Shown here: positions 22,291-35,500 of the stretch, in pieces
How the letters are laid out: every line of letters starts with the position of its first letter
Numbering within the stretch: position 1 is the stretch's first letter
From: Parus major
Lineage: Eukaryota; Chordata; Aves; Passeriformes; Paridae
DNA length: 64,000 nt
Reading direction: 5' to 3'
Assembly: GCF_001522545.3 (NCBI RefSeq)
Contig: NC_031770.1
Span: 15,788,751 to 15,852,750 of the forward strand
Notes under the pieces: generated by a model
The model's input: only the letters and a program-made list of their open reading frames with translations
The model's database searches: none
Told to the model about the DNA's origin: nothing
Translations under genes and position numbers: made by a program

Positions 22291-25200
22291 AAATAATCTG
22301 TTCTGCAGATGATCACATGTGTAGCTCAATAAATACAGTGAAATTTATGGAAACACCATTCCTGCCAGGAATTTACTGCCAGAATTAGGTAAATGGATGA
22401 AAGTACAACAAGGAAACAATTCCAGGGGTAATAAAGGAGAAGATTTAAAACAAACAGATGTGAGAAGATTTGTTCCTCTTCCAGCAAACAGGAAAGTACA
22501 GGTGGCTCTGAAGAGAATTCTATGAAGGGATCTATGAAAAGCAATTTTTAAAGCAAATACAAAAGAAAACAGTCCCAACTCAGTGCTTTAATACAGTACC
22601 CCCTGTATCAAGCTTCCAGTGTCTTGCACACCCACTCTGTGTGCCCACTGTTGCTAAACCATTGTGGACAGCATCCTTCCCCTGAAGTGGAAACAACCTG
22701 TTTGCTTTAGTTCTGGTGATCCCTCTTCTGTTGGCTCATGTATCCTTTGTGGGAGCACAAATGGGACACTCTACAGGGATCTCAAGAGGTCTCCACCTCC
22801 ATCAGGGTCAGCCATGAGGGGGATACAAGGTTAATTAGAGTTGTACACACCATCTCTTACTTCTTAAACATTCATTTTTAGAGCTTCAGCTATTGGTGGT
22901 TGTAGTTCTTGTTATGAGTGCTCTCTGTATGGGTTTTTAAAAGAACAAAACATCATAGAGTGGTGATTATAGATTGAGTGTAAAGACAGAGTGTGTTGCC
23001 TGAGGATGTTTGTTCTTCTCTTTGGCATCACCTATCAGCCACTGATGAAGACAGGTTCCTGAAAGAAGTGAGCCTTTTATCTTATTGAATAGGGACATTC
23101 ATACTTTATTGCCAAATTCTCCAAAAAGTGCCCAAAGAAACAAAATCATTGAGGATCCTAATACAGACAGTAAACTTAATACTCTGCAATAATAAAACAC
23201 TACAAAAAAGCCCTACCAAATACCAAAACCCAAAAAAATCTCCACAAAAAATTGCCATATGATTATGAAAGTAAGATACTGCACATATTTTCAAAGGCAT
23301 TTCTCAGAAATCAAAAGAAGAAATTATGTCCATGCACTTTCCAATGCATCTATGAATTTGTGTCTAAATTCCTTTCTGGTTACAGACAGATTTGAGAAGG
23401 ATCATCGTCACAAAGCAAACCTGTATTGAGGTTTGTGAGTGGATACTAGCTCATTATTCATGAGTCACTAATCACTCAGTGTTCAGCTTCTAATTGTACA
23501 AATATTGTCTAATTGTCCAGATTTATTGCATGAATTACGATCTCTGCACCTGCTTTTGAAGATGGGTGGAGTTTAATGATAGCTCTTTTCTTTGTCCTAC
23601 CACCTGTCTTCCTATGAGAGCAAGAAATGAGCAAGGTTAGTCAATTCACCCTTCTGTTCAGGAGTCCTGGTAGTCACTATTCTTCACAACAATTAACAAA
23701 GCATGATTTGTTTCAATTCATTCACTGTTTCTTCCATTGGCTACTTCCAGCGGGCCAAACAAAGGATATAGATACCTGGATATAGACAAAGGATATAAAT
23801 ATCAAAGGATATTTCAGATATCTGACCTGAAAAGCCTTCTTTTCAAGCAGGCTTGTTAATGTGTGTTCCTTGTCTTCAGCAGCACCACACTTGACATCTA
23901 TTGGTTGTCTTTTACCTGCTTCCAGGTACCATGTGAGAGAAACTTCCTATACCTGTCCTGATAATCTAACTCAATAAAATAATACCTTTTTCTTTCTTTC
24001 TTTTCATCTGTTGACATTTTAGGATCCTCCACAGCTGCTTCTGCTAACAAAGAACCAAAAAGGTTTTCCTCAATAAACCAAATATTTGACCGTTCTATGT
24101 AGGAGAGATTTGTATGTCAAAAGCTTGTGAGAATCTCCCAACAATATAAGTCTGCCTGAGAAAAAGGCTGCCTCTCTCCATAGACCCTGCCTGAATAGAG
24201 ACCTGCATTTCTTAGTATCTTGTACTGTGAGTTCCTTCTAGTTCCTGCCATTAAGATGGCCTATCTAGACTGGACAAGCATGGCAAGTCAGTCCCACAGA
24301 GACTTTCAGAAGAGTTTTGTTATTACCATAGTGCAAGAGAGCAGATGCCATCATCATCACTGAAACAGGCCAGTTGTCTCAAACTGCAGCCATCATGGTC
24401 AGCTCATACCCCCCAGACTCTCTTGATTTCTCTTCAAAACAAATTAATTCTAAAGAATTTTCCACTAAGCAATAGTAACAGACTATAAACATCAGGCAGG
24501 AAAGAAGAAGACAGTTCTGGCTCAAGAGCAGTTGCTATAAATCCAGCATGCATCATTTAAGGTGAAAATTAGAAGAGCCATACACATTATAGCAGTAACA
24601 TTGAGGAATGCCCTTCCAAGAGCAGCAGTGCATGGAAAAAAGATGAACTGCTTAAAAACTGAAAATTGAACAGCCTACAAACTGGATAATATCTTAAGCA
24701 CATATTGCAGAACTTGAAACTTAAATTACTTCAAGTCCTGTGTTTCCCCTCCAATCCTACCTACTGTCCACCATACAGATTTTCTCAAGCCATGCTCCTG
24801 CTATCCTACAGTCTCAACTTGAAGCAAAAAAGTGTCATATTTAGTTTCACAGTGTGAAATTTAGTTTCTTAAGAATGGACAGGGAAGCAAGCTGACTTAG
24901 CTTAGAAAGTACGTAGAAAGCCTGTAATGATGTACATCTAAAATGTGTCATTGAATCCCTGACTACTCAGAAGATATATTTTTAATTGCCTGGGTTATTT
25001 TCAAACAGAAGTACCTCATAGTGAGACTCATTATCAGTGATATGCCCAAGTAGGAACATTTAAGGGCACTGAACAGAAGTCCCATATCATCATTCCTGAA
25101 GCTTTCTAATCCATAAAGAATAAGTTACTTCCACTTCTCAAGAATTCCACTGGAAACCAGTTAAAAGAGAGATTGATATATATTACTTTCATTGTGCTTC

Positions 25201-28200
25201 TTCAAATATTTGCATGATGAACTTGCAGATCACAAATATTTCTGATCCCTTAGCATGATTGCCCTTTATACCACCTGATGACAGATATCACAAAGTTTTC
25301 ATCTACCTTCTGAATTGGAGTGGCTTCCTTTCCTAATAAAAAAGGCCTCCCCCACTGTCATTATATATGCAATACTATTATATATGAGAACAAAAGGTAG
25401 AGCTGATAGTTTTCTTGGGTTGTCAGGAGGCTACTTTGCATCATTCAAGTAGGCACTGTGAAGTTTTGACATTTACTGACAAAACAATTACAGGCTGTTG
25501 CAATAGAATACCCAGCATGACTAATGAAGACACCTCACTAGAGTACAGATATACCTGTAGTTTCAGGAGAATGCTGATGATGTATCTTGATGTAAACATG
25601 ATTAACAACCTCCTTAAATTAAGATGACAAGATCAGCTTTAGCCAAATAGCTTAGAAAAATTCTTGAGAAAAATGGTGAAAGAATAAGATAAACATGTGT
25701 GTATATGGACATTCTCAAATTTTCCCAGGACAAGGGAAGTTGCATCCTAAGGGTTAACAAGGTTGGGACTGCAGAAATTGATAACTGAGTGCTAGTTGTT
25801 TCCTGTTCTGTTATCTCTATTGATAGCAATACAGGTGTCCAATCACACCTATGTGGCTTCTGCTGAGTAAACCTGTGATTTCTTTGCAATGGTTTTTCAG
25901 TGATCCTTCAGGAGATAAATCAGCTCTAGAAGAGCAACTCAAGTTAAGTGCTTAAAGGAGCCAACACTACTCACTTCGTTAAAGACAACACACAAAAAAG
26001 GTTTTATTCCCTTGAACAAAGTATAAGCTATTCCATATAAACAAAAACACAATGGAGTGGAATTCAGAACTTCAAATCCATCTCCCCTTGAAGACCATAA
26101 TGGTTCCAATCCTAATTGGATTACATACATAAAAGCATTTCTGTCCCAGAAAAGTTGCACAGTGGTCCTAAAATATCATTTGGTTTATCACCACAATAGA
26201 ATATTTGAGATACAGAGGAGATAATTTAATTTCTATGTCATAAAGCTTGTGATCTACAACAAAAGCTTCAGGGGAAAACAAATAAAAAAAGAGCTAAGAT
26301 AGCCCAGAGGAAAGACCTAGATCTCTTGTTACTATTTTTATGGTGGTAATTACTGCAGCAGATAATAGCTTTTAGAAGGGAGCCTGTTTTTAGTGTGGAG
26401 CCTGTAACAGTCAACCTCCTGCATACTCTGTGTCTTACAGAACGTTAAGCACAATGACACAAACAGTAACCAGCACTGAGAGCTGAAATATCACAAGTAA
26501 ACTGACAGGATTCCAATATCATCAACACCAAGCTATTGATACTGAGTACCCACATCCTGAGGAACTTCAATGGCCATTTGAAATACCCTCTTTTTTCATC
26601 ATCACATCATCCCATATCACAGCTGTGCATGGAAGAAAGATCTTTATTTTAGTGAATTGATCTGTTTTACTGGTCAGCAAATATTTGTCCTTAGTATTTA
26701 CTTGTTCTGATTTAATCTTAATTCAGAAGGTTATTGCTGTCAGCCACATTTACAGTGATGGTGAACAAAGATGAGGAACAAGGCCCCAGCCTGTTATTCC
26801 CTATTCTGCCACTTCTCCTTTAGACAGAGCAGCTGCAGAAGAGGGGAAGAACCACAAACTAGCAGAAGACCCATAACATCAAGGACTGGCAGCCAGTTAG
26901 AGATGTGGTGATTAATACTTTAGAAACAGCTAAATGTGATGGTGGACAGGTTTTCACTAGACACTGCTTCAGAACCTGTATTTAATTCTTCAAAGGCTCC
27001 TGCCATTTCTTATACTTGCCTCTTCCTTTACAAAATGAAGACCTTAACCAAGATGGCCTTAAAGCCCTCACTTTGATCCATCTACTGGAGTCATGTATTG
27101 AGTAGTCCCAACTTTTCTATAAATAAAACAAATACTTAGACAAAAAAAGAGACATTTTTATTTTATATCTACCTTTTACATTCTTTAAAGTGCACAAAGC
27201 CATCCTTATAAAAGGAAGACTCTTAGAAAACCATCCTGTTATATTCATTACACTTCTGAATTCTATGTGGATAAAAAAGCTAATTTCACTTTATGAAAGA
27301 AACCACCACAGTACAAAAGCTGGACAACCTGCCCAAACAGCAGGACAGACAGTAGTGACACCAAGGGTGAAATGTTCAAGAGTACTCAGCACTGAGCTCT
27401 TTTCTCACTACACTCAGTGGGAGAAAAGCTAAATAAACATCAAATGCTTTCTGAATAATTCCACCTAGTGAGAAGTCACCCACTGTTTTCACTGAGACTA
27501 GAATCTGGACTCAGTACACATACCCTGTTGACTGAAGCATAACATGTGCATATCTTCACTTTGTTTACAGTTCTCAGGACTGATGCCCCAGAAAAAAATG
27601 ATGCAAAGCCAAAGTAAGATCAATTAAGCAGAAGCAAACATATTAGACTGTTTTTCCACACTGACCTGAGAGGCACAATAACAACACAAGAAGAATAACA
27701 AAGTATTACTAATTTTCCTGGAAGTGTTTTGTTTTGTTTTCTGGAAAAAGAAACAACTATAAAGAATTTTATTCCATAATGCATAATCCAGTGGATTTCC
27801 AAGGGCAGGAGAGTTTAGAGAGTTCAAAGCATATTCTCTTATCACAACTCCAATGTCTGTTATATCTTACTTGGTTAAAAAGTTCTAGTGAGTACAGACT
27901 CTCAATTAATGCTTCAATCTTCTAAGATATAAATGGAATGGTTCAATAAAACCAACAACTCAAAATAACTCAAAAAAAGACACATAGATAAAATTAAGTA
28001 CCCACTAGTTTTGGGGCACTGCTGATGACCTCTTTGTTTTTATATTTTCCCATGCTTTGAGTTTCTCATGTCTCCTAACCTGACCAGTTTCATGTCAGCA
28101 TTCCTTGTAAGAAAAAAACATAATCGTCCCTGATCCCTTCCCTACATTGACGTCAGGGGAGATTTGGATGCAGAAAGGTGACACAATGTTCAGGATAAAT

Positions 28201-28269
28201 GAAAGGGAAAAACAATTTTAGAGCTTTCATGGTCAGGGTCTGCTTATTTGTGAAAAGCCTGACTCAGCA

Positions 28270-28860
28270 GTGATTTAATAAAAAGCAGGCCCCTATTGGG
28301 CGAGGAGAGGGAGAGGATCCCAGGGCTGGTCAGCTGGAGAGGTCAGCGGCAGGACTGGAGGGCAGGTCAAGGGCCTGGCCAGCAGTGCCTGGGCACTGCT
28401 CCCAGTGAGGGCAGGTAGGGATGGCTAACGGGGCAGCAGCAGCAGGGTATTTCTCTTGCCTGCCCTGCTCTGGTCATTTCACAGCCTCCAGAGGGACACC
28501 AGCACTGGGACAGGGACTACCATCACTGCTCCAGGCTAAGACTCAGTGCAGACCAGCTTAAATGCAGTGAATGTTCTCACAAGCAGACATTAAAAGAAGA
28601 GAGGACCTGCAAAAAGCCAAGACATGCAACTGCTGGTATAAAGGATAATGGTGAGCAAGGACCAACACTCAATGGAGCCTCAGTGAGCCCTGCCCCTACC
28701 TCAGTCTAGTGGCTGCTCTTTCCAGTTTGACATGGGCTCAACTGTCCAGCCTAGGAGCACCTGCTCTTCCAAGAAGAGTCACGGGAGAGACATGTAGGTA
28801 ACATAACCACCAAAAGCTGAAACAACCAGGGGCTAGAGAGAGAAATGGCTAAGGAAGACC
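28270..28860. other. GC-richer patch, unassigned
   Basis: This stretch is clearly richer in G and C than its flanks, with purine-rich GGAGAGGGAGAGG and several CAGC runs. It may be an old transposable-element remnant or an exon of a non-coding RNA. I recognise no protein, no LTR ends and no splice sites that decide between these. Confidence 0.4.
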
Positions 28861-29697
28861 GGAGACACTCTAAAAGGGAAAATGAACAAAAAAAATTAAA
28901 TTTCAGGGAAAAAAAGTGAGCAAAGAAAAATTATTTGACAGGACAAACACAATAGATTTTTTGGGGAAGAGAAAAAAATTGCTAAATTATTTCAGCTATC
29001 AATTAAAAAATCTTCTGGCCCTGCCCTGACTGACAAGGCAGAGTAGCATGGTTTCCTACGCAATACATCTTCTCCTGCACTGCACAGGACACTTCAAAAG
29101 CTGCCTTGACAAGCTATAAATTATTAACTTAGTCCACATTGTGCAAACAACAGAGCAAAAGATTACAAAATCCATTTATGCAATTGAGACATGCTACATT
29201 GGGACACCCAGAATATACCTCAACAAGCTGATGGACCTCTTCTAATTTTTATACGTGAAATGGAAAACATGGGAAAAACAGACACACATAAGATAGATTT
29301 GATTTAAAATGTGGAACTCCTACACTGGAAAAAAAATAAAAAATTGTGAATTATTCATTGACATTCTGCCACACAACATTACTAATATTGAACTTCAACA
29401 AAAAGACAACACAACAATAGCTGTTTATTCTATTCACTCCATTGTAAAAACGAAAAAGGATCCAAAATCTGAGAATCTATATAAACTAGGATAAATCAAC
29501 AATATAACTTTTTTTTCCTCTGATTTATGTTCTGGTAAGAAGATGACAGGTTTCCTGTAAGCTTCCTAATTAAAAAAATTCCTCACAAATTATTTTAGCA
29601 AGTTGTTCCTGATGTATTGATAATGCAAGCCTCTACAAGTGCTCCCCACAACACAAGAAGTTTCCAAACAATTATGACTGACTAATTACACCTACAA

Positions 29698-30730
29698 AAT
29701 CATAGAATTGTTTAGGTTGGAAAAGATTTCTGAGATCCAACTGTTAACCCAGCACTGTCAATCTAAACCATGGCTCTGAGTGCCACACCAACAGATGTTT
29801 TAAATACCTCCGGGGATAGTGACTCAACCACCTCCCTGGGCAATCTGTTACAAGGGCTTGACAACCCTTTCCATGAAAGAAATTTATCCAATCTAAACCT
29901 TCCTGGTGCAACTTGAGGCTGTTTCCTCCCGTTTCCCCCAGGAAATGAGACTGACCCCTGCCTGGCTACAGCCTCTTTTTGAGGTAATTGTAGAGAACAG
30001 TAAGATTTCCCCTGAGCCTCCTTTTCTCCTAGCTGAGACCCCCTCGAGCTGCTCCTCATCAGGCTTGTGCTCCAGACCCTTCTCCAGCTCCACTGCCCTT
30101 CTCTGGAGTCTCTCCAGCCCCTCAATGTGCTTCCTGTAGTGAGAGGCCCAGAACTGAACTCAGGATTTGAGGTGTGGCCTCACCAGTGCCGAGTACAGAG
30201 GGACAATCACTGCCTTGCTCCTGTTGGCCACACTTTCTGATGCAGGCCAGGATGCCATTGGCCTTCTTGGCCACCTGGGCACGCTGCCGGCTCACATTCA
30301 TCCACTATTGACCAGCACCCACAGGTCCTTTTTCACCAGGCAGCTCTCCAGCTATTTTGCCCCAGTCTGTGGTGATGCCTGGGGTTGTTGTGACCCAAAT
30401 GCAGGACTGGCACTTCAACGTATTGAATCTATAGAGTTGGCCTCAGTCCAGGAATCCAACCTGTCTGTATCCCTTTGTGGAGACTTCCTACCCTCCAGAA
30501 GATCAACACTCCCACCCAGCTTGGTGTCACCTGCAAACTGGCTGAGGGTGCTCTCTTCCAGATCATTGATAAAGACATGAAACATGACTGGCCCCAGGGC
30601 TGAGCCCTGGGGAACACCACTTGTGACTGGGTATCAGCTGGATTTAACTCCTTTCACCACCACACTGGGCCCAGCCATCCTGACAGTTTTTTACTCATCC
30701 ACAGCCTTTCTTTCATCCACTAAGAAGACT
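29698..30730 (-). mobile_element. CR1 LINE, about 1 kb 3' fragment with remains of the reverse-transcriptase frame
   Basis: The plus strand begins AATCATAGAATTGTTTAGGT and runs through the whole CR1 3' region in antisense: GTGCCGAGTACAGAGGGACA, GCCATTGGCCTTCTTGGCCA, CACCCACAGGTCCTTTTTCA, GGTTGTTGTGACCCAAATGC, ACCCAGCTTGGTGTCACCTG and AACACCACTTGTGACTGGGT. The element is on the minus strand and carries the end of ORF2 plus the 3' UTR. Stops and indels break the frame, so it is dead. Apparent open frames here, up to 137 codons, are by-products of it. Confidence 0.95.
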
Positions 30731-32542
30731 CAGAAGACTCAGACTATATATGCTATTGAATCACTTGAATATCATCATACAAGATATTCATTTTCTTGCC
30801 TGGAGAAAGCAAGCTCTTGCCATTCTTGCTTGGTGAGATTTTATAACCCTCTTCACTGACCCCCAATGAAAAATTCAAGACCAAATTTAACATTTCTCTT
30901 TTCTTTAGCCTTTCCATGTTAAGTATGTATAAAGATCACTGCACACAACATATTAAACTGTTGATCTGTTTATCCCATATCTCACACAGCATTTTAAATA
31001 AGCGCCTTTGAGGTATACAGAAGTGAGAGTTAGAACAACAATCTGGTTGACAAGTTATGGCAATGCATTGGAACTCCCTTTCCTCAAGGAAAATGAGAAC
31101 TCTCTCCAGATGACACCTACTTTATGAGACAAGCCCCATACTTGGAAAAGCACAGGCAGGCAACATTCTCTGAAAAGATGACAATTCTCTGATGAAGAGG
31201 TACCAAATGACTTATGAAGTTAAAAGAGGCCTAGAGCTTTTTTTCCACTAAGATGTCAGGGGACATTTATTTGATGCCATATTCTGGGTTTTAAGCCTTC
31301 TCTTAGGTAGCATGGCATGCAGTCTGGGCCAGTAATTCCACAAGGAGGCAAACTAATTTTACAGCACTCTTGGAGGCAGTGCTACACTTAATTGAATGCA
31401 CCCAAGGTCAACAGAGACTTTCTGTATAAATACATTCACAGACTTAACCAAGCAGGGGTTACAGTCTTCACACAGTAAGACATCTCATCTGTGATTATGA
31501 CCAGGCATTTTGAGATTCCCATTTAGCACCACAGAACTTCCAGGTACAAGAAAGGAAAGGCTGAGATAAGTAAATCTTAATATTTCTTTTTTTTTCCCAT
31601 TCCTTCAGTTTTTAATCTATTTCCTCCATAATAATTACCTTAAGACCATGACTCTTACTGCCTTCAGTTGAGCTTTTACTCAGAATCCACTTTGTCTTTG
31701 ATTCATACACAACTGTGACTTCAAAAGCTCCTTTGATATATGTAAATAGAAAAATAATAAATAGGTTTTGACAGTGACTCCCCTGAAGGAATTTCTTTAA
31801 TTGATCTGATGGCAATATTTATCCCAAAATCTTGTGTATCTCCACTGAAAACCCAAATTGACTCAGGACTTATGTCATGTGTTTCAGACTCTTCAGCCCA
31901 TGTCTGAGTGCAGAAGCAATACTAGACTGCAGAATCACACTCCAGAGTGGATCACTGCTGCCTCAACTACTGACCATGCTGCCACCAGAAGGGTGATGAC
32001 CCCTCTGATAGAGGTTGTTTGTCTGGAAAGGTGATGACATATTTCCCTTCCTTATATTTGTCCCCTATTCAGTTGCCTACTTCTGCTCTGAAGAACGCTG
32101 GCTTACTGCTCCCTTCATAAAGTCTTCCTGACAGTGCTTGAATGTCTTTCTGTCATTTAATTTCCTTCTCCTGGGCTGTGCTTCCCAAGGACCATGCTAA
32201 ACAGAGCAGTGTCTTCTATTTGACTTTTTCAAATTTGTGTTCAATAAGGTGCTGTGGCTTGATTTTTGGCTGGTGCATCTCACCATTCACATTTTATCAA
32301 CAAAAATTTCCTTTCCCTTTCGCTTACTGCTGGGCATTCTTAAGGCAGTGTAACAGCAGCCAAAACCTGACCAGATAGGCTAAAAACATGATACAAACAA
32401 ATACATGTATACAAGTCTGTTGTAAGCATACACAGCTGAAAAAAGACTGACTGCAGAAGCAGCTCTTTGATCAGCATGTTTAAACATCAAGAATTGAGAA
32501 ACCTAAGTACCTGAGTAACCAAATACTTACATACATATATAT

Positions 32543-32566
32543 ATATAGATATCTAGATATATATAT
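32543..32566. repeat. AT-rich inverted repeat
   Basis: A 24-bp near-perfect palindrome centred on ATATCTAGATAT, with a single mismatched pair (32548 against 32561), inside an (AT)n tract. It could extrude as a cruciform. Confidence 0.85.
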
Positions 32567-35500
32567 CTTATTCAGACATCTGATTCTGCTGGTTTTCCTC
32601 CTGCTCCTATGACAATGAGTTCTCCTCAGGAAATGTTTCATGACTGCATTCACTGGAATTAAGTATTTTATTGTCAGCAAGTTCCTCAGTTAAATCAGTG
32701 CAGTGGGAATCCAAAGGGCACAGGGATCTCTTCTTGAAAGAATGCCTGGACACCTTCCTTCTGTGTGTCTCTAGCTGGCCATAAGTTTTTCTGCCACACC
32801 TGTTTCCCTCTCCTCCAAACAGGGGCCCCATGCTGTTGAGGAGTGAGGTAGCACCTCCAACCCTCCACAACTACCACTGCAAGGAACGTCTGTGAGGTTT
32901 GTGGATTGCCAGCATGGCTGAAGTCCAGTACTGATGGGCACATTGAGTCTCAATGAACCACGCTGGCTACCTGGCTGCTGGAAAGCCAGTCTGGAGTGCC
33001 ACCTCAACATCCACTGGAACAGAGTGAAAGATGCCATTAAGCTTAACTGGAGATGGAAGGGGAATTTGGAAACAGCACATCCCTCTTTCAAAGTAAATTA
33101 TGCAATCCCACAATGACAAAACCTATCTGGGAAACAGACATGCAGAGGACTGTAAAGTCAGATGTGGGATCCTACACGTCACTGACCAGTCCTTCAAAGT
33201 GTATACAAGAAACAAAGCAAATAAAATTTCGGCTCTGACTCACTCATATAATAGGATGCCTCAAATGACTCAATGGTATACTGTCAAATGTGTCATTCTG
33301 GAAAGTTTGTACAAATACTCATAATTACCCAGGAACTGATTATAAATTGGCAAACCAAAGGAGACATCCCATTCACAGCATAATCCTTTTGCATCCTCCT
33401 AGTGTGCATTTGAAATTAATAGGATATGAACAGTAAACTTAAAGCCATCTCAGTGGAATTTACCTATCAGGTACAGGCCAAAAGATGTACCTTACAGATG
33501 AAAGAGTGCATACAAGAATATTGACATTTTGCCAAAGAAAACACCGCAATAAATTATTCTCTGACAAAAAGAATTGCAGAATTACTGGAGCAAAAACGCT
33601 TTTTGTGCATTTATTCACACTGGTACACCCCAGAAGTAGCTGACACATATAAGCCAACTACAGCAGGGACTTCAAAGCTATACCTGTACACAGCTGTCAG
33701 AACAGGATCATCACAGAGGAACCATCAGAGCACTACCAAGAGTAGTTTTGGTCAACTGGACTGCATCCTGAAAACAAATCCTAAAACTCCACATACAGAA
33801 ACCCTTTTGTTCAAACCACCAATTACTGCTTTCATTTGGGTCTTTGTAGGGTATACATCCCCAGGAATATTATGAAGTTGGCCTTATGTATCCCATACCT
33901 TGCCAGTTAGGCTTCCAAAGTAAATTATTAAAGTTATATCTCAAATCAGAAATTTTGAATCTTCAATGTGCAATATTAACTATTTGAGAAGAGCCTGTAG
34001 GAAATCACAGAATTCCTTTAAGTCTACTTTACCCAAAGTTAAAGGTTGATTTGATAGGATCTATGCTTTACAAACATTAACAAATACATTAATTCATTTT
34101 TGCACATTATTAGTGCTGGGCCGCATTTCTCTGCATAGTAGCTTCATGTTTCTATGTTACAAAGAGCTAAAATAATCTATGAACATTAAGAAGCATTGGC
34201 ACAACACCCTGCAATATGGCTACATGGAGTTTTACACACAGAAGAAGCAGAGACACTAAAAGAAATAATTAGAACATACAGCGAATCAGAAGTGCTACAG
34301 GAAAAAAAGACAAAAAATCCACAAACCCATTCCAACAATGTCTTGGCCAAGCCCCTTTTAAGTGACTAAACCATCCAACTAATTCTATTGCTTCAAAATA
34401 TTTCTTAAAAATAATTTGCTGGAATTGATGTTACAGCTTTTTACCCAGTAATGAGGGGCTTGACCTCGATTTTCAATATTGATCCTTACAAGAAAAATCC
34501 AGGTTCCTTCTTAAATTATTAGAAAACAGCAAATGCAATACTTCAGAGCAAAATTAAGAATGTTCCCACCTGCTTCCAGAGCATGGTAGGCAGGGAAGAA
34601 GAGTTTTACACCAGACTCTCTCAGCTAGAGAGAGAAATTGCTGATTTTATCTAGAGCTTTTTACTCTCCTTTTGCCTGCAAATTCCTCCTCTTTCTCAAT
34701 AATTACCTTATTCAGGTGTTACCCAAGATCATCTAGTATTTTTTATTATAGCTCTACCTTCCCACATATCAGTATGCCCACTTGCTCTGGAATTTTTTGA
34801 ACAGAACTCAACTATTACCTTTAGAGCCCTCCTCAGAGGAGCACCTGACATGCACAAAATCAGGGAAAAGTGAGTCCCCAGTCTCATCCTACCCACACAT
34901 GTGCTTGAGACACAATGAACACCCTCCCAGAATAAACACTTCCATCCAGGAAGAATTGTTCTGCAGAAACAAATCCAGCCCAGGTATCAATTCAAACACT
35001 CCCATCACATGTGCTTGCACTCCTTTTGAAGGTTTAATTTTGGACTATTAAAAGTCCATTCAATCAAAAACTGCAAAAGGTTGGTGTCCTTTTCCAAGAA
35101 GTGAGCAGTTATGCAGATTGCTCTAGGAACTACCAACTGCACAAGCTTTGCAGTATATTATTTGTAATTTTATCTTGACAAATTATTTATATAATAGTGG
35201 TGCTGATTAAATTTCTCCTGCAGTTTGATGGGCCAGTGCTAGCTTGCCTCTAGTTCAAAGACAAAACATAGAATAAAGTGAAAACTAAATAATTTGTAAA
35301 AATCACGATCTTGTACTAATTAGGCTGCTAATGTTTCACTTAAAATTTTGGTATTTTACCTATTATCTAAGATGACTAGAGCCCTTACTCAAAGTTAAAC
35401 CTGCTGTACTGCAGTTAAAAATTACCTTTCATTTCTCCAGTCTTTGGCAATGCTGCCCCTTGAGGTTTCTTTTAAACAGGGAATATGTCCAACCCAAAGT

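Larger units (their letters stand above)
19831..29697. other. Intergenic, upstream of XDH
   Basis: About 9.9 kb of AT-rich sequence. I looked for exons of the expected upstream neighbour (SRD5A2 in mammals) and for any splice-flanked open segment and found none. It holds an (ATA)n microsatellite at 22275-22290, a short irregular GGATATA-type repeat near 23764-23820, and a GC-richer patch at 28270-28860. The remainder shows nothing I can assign. Confidence 0.75.

Noticed and set aside
30167..30580. Plus-strand frame open for 137 codons
   Set aside because: It is the antisense of a CR1 element, not a gene.
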